A DNA stretch of 55,627 bases, taken from positions 1 through 55,627 of the forward strand of contig CAZPUM010000005.1 of NCBI GenBank assembly GCA_964589765.1, written 5' to 3'. This stretch comes from UBA525 sp964589765 (GTDB lineage: Archaea > Nanobdellota > Nanobdellia > Woesearchaeales > UBA525). The notes below the pieces were generated by a model. It was not told the origin of the DNA and did not search any database. It saw only the letters and a list, made by a program, of their open reading frames with translations. A program made the translations under genes and the position numbers. Below are positions 23,990-31,319 of the stretch, piece by piece (within the stretch, counting starts at the first letter, position 1; the number at the start of each line of letters is the position of its first letter).

Positions 23990-24760
23990 GTGGAAAAGCA
24001 ATTTTTGTTAAAACTGAAGGAAATAGGATTCACAGATGGAGAGCTGAAAGTTTACCAAGCACTTCTTAAAATCGGGGAAAGTACAAAAACCAAGTTAGTA
24101 AAAGAATCAGGAATAGCACCCGCTAATCTCTACGACATCACAAACAAACTTCAAGAAAAAGGCATAATCTCAATATTGGAAAAAAACGGAAAAAAACATT
24201 TTTGTGCAGCACACCCAAGACACTTATTGGATTTCATAGAAGACAAAAAAAAATCAATAGCTAAGGAAGAAGACCTGATTAAAGATATGCTACCAAGATT
24301 AACTGCGATGTACACAGAACAAAAGACTGATACAAATATCGAGGTCTTTACTGGTTGGCGAGGGTTACAAACAATATTCGAGGACCTTATTGACGAATGT
24401 AAAGAGGGAGACCACAATTTCGTTTATGGTGCCTCAAAAGGCGAAAACGTAAAACAGACAGATAGATTTTTCATAAAATATAGTAGGATGCGAGCAAGGA
24501 AAGGCATAATTCTAAACATAATCTTTAATGAGGATATTGAAGAAAGAGGGGAACGAACAAACTTTTTCAGAAATAACAAATTTGTAAATATGAAATACTT
24601 ACAACAGACAACCAATACGGAATTCATGTTATATCACAACACCGTAGTGCTAATAATTTTGGCAAAAGAACCTATTGCTATCAGAATCAAAGACAGTAAT
24701 GTTTTTGACAGCTTTAAGCAACACTTTGACATTATGTGGAGAATTGCAAGAAAAGCCTAA
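23990..24760 (+). CDS. TrmB-like transcription regulator
   Basis: A 256-residue protein with an N-terminal winged helix ('VYQALLKIGESTKTKLVKESGI' region, about 20-75, with 'NLYDITNKLQEKGII'), a short helical linker and a C-terminal domain like the TrmB effector-binding half. It lacks a clear sugar-binding extension, so the ligand is unknown. GTG 23990 is the only suitable start: the nearby ATG is out of frame, and a TTTTATATATAAAC box lies 26 bases upstream. Its codons are clearly more A-rich than those of the surface genes. Likely controls the divergent 125-residue gene and perhaps nearby surface operons. Confidence 0.8.
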   Translation: MEKQFLLKLKEIGFTDGELKVYQALLKIGESTKTKLVKESGIAPANLYDITNKLQEKGIISILEKNGKKHFCAAHPRHLLDFIEDKKKSIAKEEDLIKDMLPRLTAMYTEQKTDTNIEVFTGWRGLQTIFEDLIDECKEGDHNFVYGASKGENVKQTDRFFIKYSRMRARKGIILNIIFNEDIEERGERTNFFRNNKFVNMKYLQQTTNTEFMLYHNTVVLIILAKEPIAIRIKDSNVFDSFKQHFDIMWRIARKA

Positions 24761-24766
24761 AAAATT

Positions 24767-26740
24767 TCACTCCATCTCAGGTTTCGAAACAATTTTCGCA
24801 CCAGTCATTTCAGAAGCGAATCTTGTCGACTGGAAGACCCACTTGAGTTCAGGATAAATCTCTTCCTTCTCAGCCTCGCTGAGTGGTTCATACATCTCCA
24901 ATAGTTTAAGATACTCTTGTTTTGCAGTCTCAATCTGACCGAACTGGACAGCCTGCATTACACCCATGGTTCTGACAAATATTTCATCGTAGAAACTCAT
25001 TTCATCGGTAACGCTGAACTCCTTAATCTCTCTGACAATCTCTGCCTGTTCGTAGTCCGATGTTAAGCAAACAACCGTCCTGAGCTCTTCTAGATTAGCC
25101 CTTACAAAGAAGGGGTCGAACTCAAGCTCTTCCTGTTCAAGAATCTCGAGCTTGTCAAACAGACCTTTCAAAATAGCCTTTGTTTCATCAAGAAGCCCAA
25201 ACTCATTAAGTCTTTCGTCAACCTCTTCAGGGAGCATCTCCATAGGAAGGTTAAGCGCGTCCATATAGTACCCCCTAATCAGGTTAGCCATTCTATCATA
25301 AATGGCTTCAACATCCAAATCTTTCTCATCTGTTCTGTTCAAAACACCTTCCAACTGAGCAACACTTTCAAACAAGGAACGTCTCTGTTCAGCATCCAAA
25401 AGAACCTCTTTGTACACTTTATGTTTCAGAAGGAAACCAAGGGTTGCCAAACCTCTTGCTATTTGGGCCTTGTAATACCTAGCAACACCCACCATAATAA
25501 TTATGGAAAGGATTACCAAAATCAACATCCAAGTGGTTAACCATGGAGGAGGAGGCACAGGACCTGGCATTTCCAAAGTAGGACATGCGGCACATGAACC
25601 TCCACAATCAATACCAGTCTCATCACCATTCTTTATGCCGTCGAAACAGGTTGGGATGTAAACACATTGCTGTTCAATCGGAGGCAGTAAAATCTGGGTT
25701 CCACAATATGAAAGGTCCTCGCAAGATCTGTACTGCGTGCTATTAGGGAAGCAAGGACCCCATTCACCACAGAGCCAATTTTCGATACACGCAGGAGCTT
25801 CTCCTTGGTAAATACAAGGTCTTTTGAAGTACTTGTCAGGTTCACAGCCGTGCTCGTCATAGCACCTCTGCCACTGAACTCCTGTCGGAAGACAGGGGAA
25901 CCAATCCTGACATATCCATTTTGACTTACACACACTGGTGGCACCCGCACCAGAACCACCACCAGTTCCTTCTTCACCATCACCATCACCCGCATCGGGG
26001 GCTGCACAAGGGACTGTTATTGTTACAATATTGCTCTGCGCTTCTTCACCATAAGGGTCCTGAGCAAAGAAAATCATTGAACGACCATCATCATCACATG
26101 TCTTCGCTGTAAAAATAACTTCACCCCCAGGAGAGATTGAAACAGAGATATCACCCCCAGGAATTGTTGAATTAAACGACAACGTGTCACCATCGGGGTC
26201 CGCAAAATAATCAGTAAGGAAAAAAGCCTGGAACGAAGTATTAACTGGCATTCTAACATCCGGTATGTCCATTATCAAGTAAGGCGCATCGTTAACGTTC
26301 AAGACAGTGAAATCGATACTCTCATTCTTCCTGGCGTTCTGACAACCAGAGTTATCATCTATTTCAAAAAGGACAACATAAGCTCCAACGTGGTCGTTGG
26401 AAGGAGTGAAATTTATTATTCCATCCTCAGAAATGTTAAAGATTACTTGACCACCATCAACAAATATTCTAGAGAAACTTGGGGTTGTGTTAAAGTCAAG
26501 GTCTGTCCAGTTGTAGAAACACAGGTATGTATCATTCTGGTCTACAGTAGCAGTACAATTTTCCAAGAAGTTCAAAGCAGGAGGATGGTTGATACACACT
26601 CTGGTTTCACCTAGAGCATTAGCCGTTATTTCGTAAGAACCTACCGCCTGATTCACAAGGTATAGTTGTAGCACTACACTAAAGACACTCACCACCAGGG
26701 CGAGGAATGTAAGCACCACCAAGGCTTGATTTTGCCTCAC
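24767..26740 (-). CDS. Two-helix membrane protein with cadherin-like and Cys-rich outer domains and a cytoplasmic helical domain
   Basis: About 657 residues. Membrane helix 1 (about 7-30) is followed outside by two cadherin-like domains ('NDAPYLIMDIPDVRMPVNTSFQ' type), a Gly/Asp hinge and two thrombospondin-like Cys repeats ('CIENWLCGEWGPCFPNSTQYRSC'). A 'CFDGIKNGDETGIDCGGSC' motif precedes membrane helix 2 (about 397-420). The 235-residue inner tail is all-helical and resembles the soluble protein at 14591-15289. The start is GTG 26740, with GGAGG about eight bases upstream and a TATA box at 26769-26780. The shape is that of a surface receptor or anchor linking the cell surface to a cytoplasmic partner. 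Confidence 0.7.
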   Translation of the reverse strand: MRQNQALVVLTFLALVVSVFSVVLQLYLVNQAVGSYEITANALGETRVCINHPPALNFLENCTATVDQNDTYLCFYNWTDLDFNTTPSFSRIFVDGGQVIFNISEDGIINFTPSNDHVGAYVVLFEIDDNSGCQNARKNESIDFTVLNVNDAPYLIMDIPDVRMPVNTSFQAFFLTDYFADPDGDTLSFNSTIPGGDISVSISPGGEVIFTAKTCDDDGRSMIFFAQDPYGEEAQSNIVTITVPCAAPDAGDGDGEEGTGGGSGAGATSVCKSKWICQDWFPCLPTGVQWQRCYDEHGCEPDKYFKRPCIYQGEAPACIENWLCGEWGPCFPNSTQYRSCEDLSYCGTQILLPPIEQQCVYIPTCFDGIKNGDETGIDCGGSCAACPTLEMPGPVPPPPWLTTWMLILVILSIIIMVGVARYYKAQIARGLATLGFLLKHKVYKEVLLDAEQRRSLFESVAQLEGVLNRTDEKDLDVEAIYDRMANLIRGYYMDALNLPMEMLPEEVDERLNEFGLLDETKAILKGLFDKLEILEQEELEFDPFFVRANLEELRTVVCLTSDYEQAEIVREIKEFSVTDEMSFYDEIFVRTMGVMQAVQFGQIETAKQEYLKLLEMYEPLSEAEKEEIYPELKWVFQSTRFASEMTGAKIVSKPEME

Positions 26741-26783
26741 ACCAAATCCTCCGACGTTAAATCGACGAGAGAACTATATAAAG

Positions 26784-27245
26784 CTACTGCCAAGGAAAAC
26801 GCTTTGTGTAAGTAAACGTCACAAACCCTGTGTAGTTACCTCTAGGATAGTCAAGAGGGATTTCTAACACGAATCTTACATCTGTGGACTCATTCTTGTC
26901 CAGAACCATGGTTTGAGTAGGAGGAGTCATCAATTTTGCCACGTCATCATCCAACACCCTTATGTGTACCACAGACGGCTCGAAGGCACTTACAGTAACT
27001 CTCTTTCTGGCAGACCCGCCTTGAGGAACCTTGCCATACTGTAGAATTGTTCCGTTCAGAGCTATTCCTATGTGAGTAGGCTCTACAACCTGAAACTCAA
27101 CTGGCACCGCGTAGTAATCCGTTATGTACCAATTGGTGAATAAAAGATATGCCAAAGTTACACCAAGAACTGCCGCAACAACAACCATACAGAACATTAG
27201 AGGTTTTGAGTATGTTGTTTTGGATTTACTCTTCTTTCTGGACAT
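26784..27245 (-). CDS. Small membrane-anchored Ig-like protein
   Basis: A 153-residue protein with a Lys/Ser-rich cytoplasmic start, one membrane helix (about 15-37) and an outer beta domain with the 'V..V..GG.A.K.VTV' and 'ESTDVRFVLEIPLDYPRGNYTGFVTF' pattern of membrane-proximal Ig-like domains. The ATG at 27245 has a GGAGGAAA site and overlaps the previous gene by 20 bases. An upstream in-frame start nine codons earlier has no such site. Last gene of the fibre-like surface operon. A role in anchoring or assembling the surface proteins is inferred. Confidence 0.65.
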   Translation of the reverse strand: MSRKKSKSKTTYSKPLMFCMVVVAAVLGVTLAYLLFTNWYITDYYAVPVEFQVVEPTHIGIALNGTILQYGKVPQGGSARKRVTVSAFEPSVVHIRVLDDDVAKLMTPPTQTMVLDKNESTDVRFVLEIPLDYPRGNYTGFVTFTYTKRFPWQ

Positions 27246-28440
27246 TAGATTTCCTCCGGGATAGAAGAACAAATAAGACTATTATTACCAATATCAGCAA
27301 CACAGCAACGACACCCATCAGAACATAAATGGTTATATCCATAGGTTCTTCTACAACCTCTGGAGTTTTCACAACAGGCGTGACTAAGAATGATTCGACC
27401 TTGTCAACATAATCACCAGATGATACATCATAGTCCTGGAAAAACACAGTGAGGTTGATATCAACAGGACCTGGTGGTATCGATTCATCCCTGTCAAAGT
27501 ATACTTCGTACTCAGTTGTACCGAATGGAGGTATATTTATGCTAGCAGTCTGCTTCTCCTGGTTTTTCATTCTTGCTACAGCATAAACCTTCTGAAGCTC
27601 CTGGTTCCACTGATTTGTTACATTGAACTTGAATTTGTTTGTAGTGTTATAATCAAGAACGGTCGTATAAGATGGGACATCCACGTGCAAAGTGCCTATT
27701 TTCAGCACTGCATCAGGACCTTCAGCAGAATTACCATCGTAGAACACCATGACTTTTGCAGGATACTCACCACCCTGTAACTTTTGAGTATCTAATTCTA
27801 CGGTAACCGAACCCTTCTCTGCACTTGGAAGAGCAACCCTTTTAGATTCTGATGATGTGTATTCTTCTTCACCATCGTAAAGGGTAATTAGCGCATAGAC
27901 ATTGTTTATGTCCTGAGAGGTCCTGCTTACAAATCCAACATGAGCCTCAGCCTTCATTCCTTCAGCAACCGGTGGGATTGAGTGCCCTGTTACATCCAAA
28001 AGCTTGTTTTCATCCAGCACCCAAAGTTTAAACCTGATTTTTGTCTTCGCAACAGCTTGAACGCCTCCCGCACTCTTAATGAAGTCTTGAGCATACAGGT
28101 CAATTTCGTAAAGACCGGGCTTCATCTGGTCAGGAGGTTCTATATGAAGGACAATATCTCTTGAACCTGTTTCTGGAGCAGGGTCTTCAATCCATACATA
28201 CTCCATTATATTATCATCATCAGGCGTTCCTTTTGTTTCTATATTTCCCTGGGTGGGAGTGTTAACAAACACATTAATTGGCAAAGAACTGGTTACACCA
28301 AGGGGCACAGAAATTTTTTGCCCCGGAAAGTGGGTGAACTCTCGTTCTGCAGGGGGAGGGAAATCATTGAAACCTACTGATAGGACTGAAGGTAAGAATA
28401 GTAAAAAAAGAAAAATCGAAGTGAACAGTCTCCAGTTCAT
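27226..28440 (-). CDS. Ig-like multi-domain membrane protein, chaperone/anchor-like
   Basis: A 404-residue protein with a signal peptide (about 1-21), three to four Ig-like beta domains and a C-terminal membrane helix (about 371-394) with a basic tail. The plan (export signal, 'P.PG'-type domains with 'MKPGLYEIDLYA', one anchor) resembles the DUF916 partners of WxL surface proteins in Firmicutes, but I see no firm family match. The ATG at 28440 lies one base after the stop of the fibre-like gene upstream; a longer frame from 28500 would overlap that gene and lacks a signal peptide. It shares its plan with the protein at 30237-31319. Confidence 0.65.
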   Translation of the reverse strand: MNWRLFTSIFLFLLFLPSVLSVGFNDFPPPAEREFTHFPGQKISVPLGVTSSLPINVFVNTPTQGNIETKGTPDDDNIMEYVWIEDPAPETGSRDIVLHIEPPDQMKPGLYEIDLYAQDFIKSAGGVQAVAKTKIRFKLWVLDENKLLDVTGHSIPPVAEGMKAEAHVGFVSRTSQDINNVYALITLYDGEEEYTSSESKRVALPSAEKGSVTVELDTQKLQGGEYPAKVMVFYDGNSAEGPDAVLKIGTLHVDVPSYTTVLDYNTTNKFKFNVTNQWNQELQKVYAVARMKNQEKQTASINIPPFGTTEYEVYFDRDESIPPGPVDINLTVFFQDYDVSSGDYVDKVESFLVTPVVKTPEVVEEPMDITIYVLMGVVAVLLILVIIVLFVLLSRRKSNVQKEE

Positions 28441-28441
28441 A

Positions 28442-29122
28442 TTAAGTGTAACAACTCTTGTCATCACAGGCAATAGCTTCAATCTGAACCGTCTGTGCAC
28501 CTTGTAGTGAGTTTTCAGGAACCCTTACAAACAACTCAACATGCAACTCATCATTGCCATTGTCAAAGAGGAAGTTGTCACATATTGCCTGGTATGTATC
28601 CTCTACAACATTATCAAAGTTAGTGTTTGCATAAGCACCATCAACATTACTCGCGTTTCTTGAGGGTCCTAAGCAAGACTCATCCTCCCTAGGCTCAGTC
28701 ACCCTATACTTAAACTCAGGAGTCGTACCACCAATAAATGCATCAGCATCCTTTGTAAAGTTCAAGCTCAAGTTAGCCACGAGGTTTCCTGTGTTCTCAA
28801 TAGTCAAATTACCCTCATCAATAGTCGTGTTAAAATCAACACACAAACCCATCTGAGGAGTAGTACCATTAGTACCCAAAGGACAATACGTCGAAGAAGC
28901 ATTCACATAACCAGTACCAAAATTAATCACAGCCTGATTAAAACGAATACTAAGCTCCGCAGACACATTAATCTGAGCCTGACCTGAGTCATCCGCACTA
29001 GTAGCGAAACCCGTAGGGGTAAGTTCTGCCATCCTGTTAAGAGTTAGAACCGCACCAAAAATACTTACTGCAACAGCCGCCACTAAGAGCAGTGCCACAG
29101 CCCTGTTTGTTAAATCTGCCAT
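28442..29122 (-). CDS. Fibre-like small surface protein, copy 2
   Basis: A 226-residue protein with one N-terminal hydrophobic helix (about 8-28, 'ALLLVAAVAVSIFGAVLTL'), then about 185 residues of beta-rich, sequon-rich domain and no C-terminal anchor. Size and plan match surface-layer or fibre subunits such as TasA-like proteins and archaeal bundling pili, but this is a shape match only. Residues 54-205 are encoded by 455 bases that I read as identical to copy 1. It has its own TATA-like box (AACTTAAATAC near 29167, minus strand) and a GGTGG ribosome-binding site, so it may be strongly and separately expressed. Confidence 0.7.
   Translation of the reverse strand: MADLTNRAVALLLVAAVAVSIFGAVLTLNRMAELTPTGFATSADDSGQAQINVSAELSIRFNQAVINFGTGYVNASSTYCPLGTNGTTPQMGLCVDFNTTIDEGNLTIENTGNLVANLSLNFTKDADAFIGGTTPEFKYRVTEPREDESCLGPSRNASNVDGAYANTNFDNVVEDTYQAICDNFLFDNGNDELHVELFVRVPENSLQGAQTVQIEAIACDDKSCYT
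28508..28962 (-). repeat. 455-base tract identical to 29519-29973
   Basis: The two tracts, offset by 1011 bases, were compared line by line and show no difference, even at synonymous sites. The flanks inside the same genes differ at many bases. This points to recent gene conversion or duplication between the two surface genes. Confidence 0.88.
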
Positions 29123-29207
29123 ATTAATACCACCTGCATATAGACGCTACTCGACAATAACAGTATTTAAGTTTTTCTTAAGAAATAGAGATAAAAAAGA
29201 AAGAAAG

Positions 29208-29447
29208 CTATTCGGGAGGCTGAATATTAACAACCGCCATTCCCGTAGCCGAAGTAGGCTGTGGAGGTGAGACAATCTCTATTCTGGCCTCCGCTCCCGC
29301 TCGACCCGCGCCCTCGTCAGAGGTGGGTGCGCTGACAAACGCGACCTGAGATATGCTGACCCATGCTCCTATAAAGGATACAACCAGCACAAGGATCACG
29401 AGTACGAACAAGGTCCTACCAGATATGTCTTGGTTTTCGTCAGTCAT
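29208..29447 (-). CDS. Small single-helix surface protein
   Basis: A 79-residue protein with a charged start, one hydrophobic helix (about 12-33, 'LFVLVILVLVVSFIGAWVSI') and a 45-residue Ala/Pro/Ser-rich outer tail. Its helix is like those of the two neighbouring fibre-like proteins. It could be a minor subunit, tip or assembly helper. The ATG at 29447 follows copy 1 by eight bases, with a GGTGA site. Confidence 0.6.
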   Translation of the reverse strand: MTDENQDISGRTLFVLVILVLVVSFIGAWVSISQVAFVSAPTSDEGAGRAGAEARIEIVSPPQPTSATGMAVVNIQPPE

Positions 29448-29455
29448 ATTTCACC

Positions 29456-30136
29456 TTATACACAGCTAAAGTCGTCACAGGCAACAGCCTCAATCTGAAC
29501 CGCCTGTGCACCTTGCTTTGAGTTTTCAGGAACCCTTACAAACAACTCAACATGCAACTCATCATTGCCATTGTCAAAGAGGAAGTTGTCACATATTGCC
29601 TGGTATGTATCCTCTACAACATTATCAAAGTTAGTGTTTGCATAAGCACCATCAACATTACTCGCGTTTCTTGAGGGTCCTAAGCAAGACTCATCCTCCC
29701 TAGGCTCAGTCACCCTATACTTAAACTCAGGAGTCGTACCACCAATAAATGCATCAGCATCCTTTGTAAAGTTCAAGCTCAAGTTAGCCACGAGGTTTCC
29801 TGTGTTCTCAATAGTCAAATTACCCTCATCAATAGTCGTGTTAAAATCAACACACAAACCCATCTGAGGAGTAGTACCATTAGTACCCAAAGGACAATAC
29901 GTCGAAGAAGCATTCACATAACCAGTACCAAAATTAATCACAGCCTGATTAAAACGAATACTAAGCTCCGCAGCCACATCAATCAGAGCCTGACCTGAGT
30001 CATCTCCGTATGTATTGTAACCAGTTGAAGTTCCGACTTTGTCAAGTCTATTTAGCGTTGTAACCGTCCCGAACGCCGAGACCGCGATTGCCACCAAAAG
30101 CAGCAAAGCCAATGTTTTGTTTGATAATGTCGTCAT
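29456..30136 (-). CDS. Fibre-like small surface protein, copy 1
   Basis: A 226-residue paralogue of copy 2. The helix (about 8-28) and the first 53 residues differ, the middle is identical at DNA level, and the last 20 residues differ in detail. The outer domain has a 'NLTIENTGNLVANLSLNF' core and several Cys. The same domain, diverged, forms the C-terminus of the 706-residue protein at 31316-33436. A strong TATA box (AAGTATATATAG, 30200-30211) gives a leader of about 44 bases with a CAGGTGGG site close to the ATG. Likely an abundant surface subunit. Confidence 0.7.
   Translation of the reverse strand: MTTLSNKTLALLLLVAIAVSAFGTVTTLNRLDKVGTSTGYNTYGDDSGQALIDVAAELSIRFNQAVINFGTGYVNASSTYCPLGTNGTTPQMGLCVDFNTTIDEGNLTIENTGNLVANLSLNFTKDADAFIGGTTPEFKYRVTEPREDESCLGPSRNASNVDGAYANTNFDNVVEDTYQAICDNFLFDNGNDELHVELFVRVPENSKQGAQAVQIEAVACDDFSCV
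29519..29973 (-). repeat. 455-base tract identical to 28508-28962
   Basis: Partner of the tract described at 28508-28962. It covers the middle two thirds of fibre-like copy 1. Codons in much of it end in T or G (reading on the minus strand), a mix unlike the flanking surface genes, which would fit either high expression or a different origin. Confidence 0.88.
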
Positions 30137-30199
30137 TTACCCACCTGCCCTGTGATGATTCGTACCACCACCCGCGAGTTATAGATGTTCTTCCATCCC

Positions 30200-30211
30200 C
30201 TACTATATATA
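30200..30211 (-). promoter_or_regulatory. TATA box of fibre-like copy 1
   Basis: On the minus strand the sequence reads AAGTATATATAG. It lies about 70 bases before the ATG, so unlike most genes here this one has a true 5' leader with a Shine-Dalgarno site (CAGGTGGG). It would let the fibre-like genes be expressed above the level of the two large genes upstream. Confidence 0.55.
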
Positions 30212-30236
30212 CTTTTCTCCGTCGGTTGTCGTCTAT

Positions 30237-31319
30237 TTAGCCGTCTTCTTTTTTAATCCTGTAGGCAAGAAAGCCCAAAGCGATCAGGGCAACCACTGCC
30301 AGCAGGAGAGCATAAGGCATCAAAGAGCGCCTCTCAGGAGGAGGCACATACTCCTGAAGATGTATAATCTTGTATGCTATTGAAGGACCATATGATACTA
30401 CCGCAGTGATGTTGTTCTCAGGAAATCCATACTCCTCAACGTCAAGATAGAACCTTTTCATTACGCCCGATTCAACAGACTCCTCAGAAAAAGGTGCCTT
30501 GTCTGAGTCTTTGTATAATGCGACTGTTAATGGAACCTCTTTGTTCCAAACGGATGTGGCCTCGACATCTATAGGATGAATATCTCCCTGTTCGGGGAAA
30601 TACGCAAGGAAGGATATGTTAAGAATTGGAGTGCCAAAAGTGAATGGCTTCTCGACTTCAAGAAGTTTGTTTCCATACTGAGCCGTTAGAGCTGTAGTAT
30701 ACACCCCTGGAGTTATTATCCCTGATGACAAACCATCATATTTAGCACGAAACTGTTTGAAAGAACTCGGCTCAACCCACGCATCTTCAAAGAACACCAC
30801 CCCTTTTTGTACATCTTGTTCGAGAACAACAAGCATCATATCCCTAACCTCTACAGCACTGTCCCCAACGTTCTCCACAGTTACTGTGACTGACAAATCT
30901 TTTTTCGCGTCATCAAGAGCCATCCCCCAGTCCGCGAAAAGGAGAACATCAGGAGTTGGCACCTGAACAACAAACAGAACAGCAACCTCTGATGTCGCAG
31001 AAACCCCCTTAGTAACCCCTGGAACCTCTCTCACTATCACCTGGTTAGTGTGTTTGCCAGGTCTTACATCAGATGTGCTTAGTACTGTGCCTTTTATTGT
31101 CTCATTAGGCAGATAATCCTTTTTGTTTAGTTTTATTTTGTCAGCCAGTGGTCCAACCACATAGACTTCAATTAGTGCATCATTAGTACTGAAAGGCTCA
31201 ATCTCAAAATTCAAATCGTCTTTTCCAACAATCTTTGTGATTTGTGCGGGTGTCGCGCCAATTGCGAAAACACTCGGAATTAGTATTAATGCCAAAACCA
31301 GAGCTATCAATGGTCTCAT
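30237..31319 (-). CDS. Ig-like multi-domain membrane protein, chaperone/anchor-like
   Basis: A 360-residue protein with a signal peptide (1-19, ending SVFA), about three Ig-like beta domains ('LSVTVTVENVGDSAVEV' is typical of archaeal Ig-like modules) and a C-terminal membrane helix (about 333-352) followed by RIKKEDG. It has the same plan and similar length as the protein at 27226-28440, so the two fibre-like genes are bracketed by a matching pair. The ATG overlaps the TGA of the 706-residue gene (ATGA). Possible role: chaperone or anchor for the surface subunits. No family match that I trust. Confidence 0.65.
   Translation of the reverse strand: MRPLIALVLALILIPSVFAIGATPAQITKIVGKDDLNFEIEPFSTNDALIEVYVVGPLADKIKLNKKDYLPNETIKGTVLSTSDVRPGKHTNQVIVREVPGVTKGVSATSEVAVLFVVQVPTPDVLLFADWGMALDDAKKDLSVTVTVENVGDSAVEVRDMMLVVLEQDVQKGVVFFEDAWVEPSSFKQFRAKYDGLSSGIITPGVYTTALTAQYGNKLLEVEKPFTFGTPILNISFLAYFPEQGDIHPIDVEATSVWNKEVPLTVALYKDSDKAPFSEESVESGVMKRFYLDVEEYGFPENNITAVVSYGPSIAYKIIHLQEYVPPPERRSLMPYALLLAVVALIALGFLAYRIKKEDG

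Noticed and set aside
28442..30136. The two near-identical genes as an assembly duplication
   Set aside because: The genes have different promoters, N-terminal and C-terminal codons and different neighbours, so two real loci are more likely. Long reads would settle it.
28442..30136. Class III signal peptides of archaellins or type IV pilins in the fibre-like proteins
   Set aside because: The N-termini lack the basic residue-Gly cleavage site before the helix, and no FlaK/PibD, ATPase or FlaJ gene is nearby.
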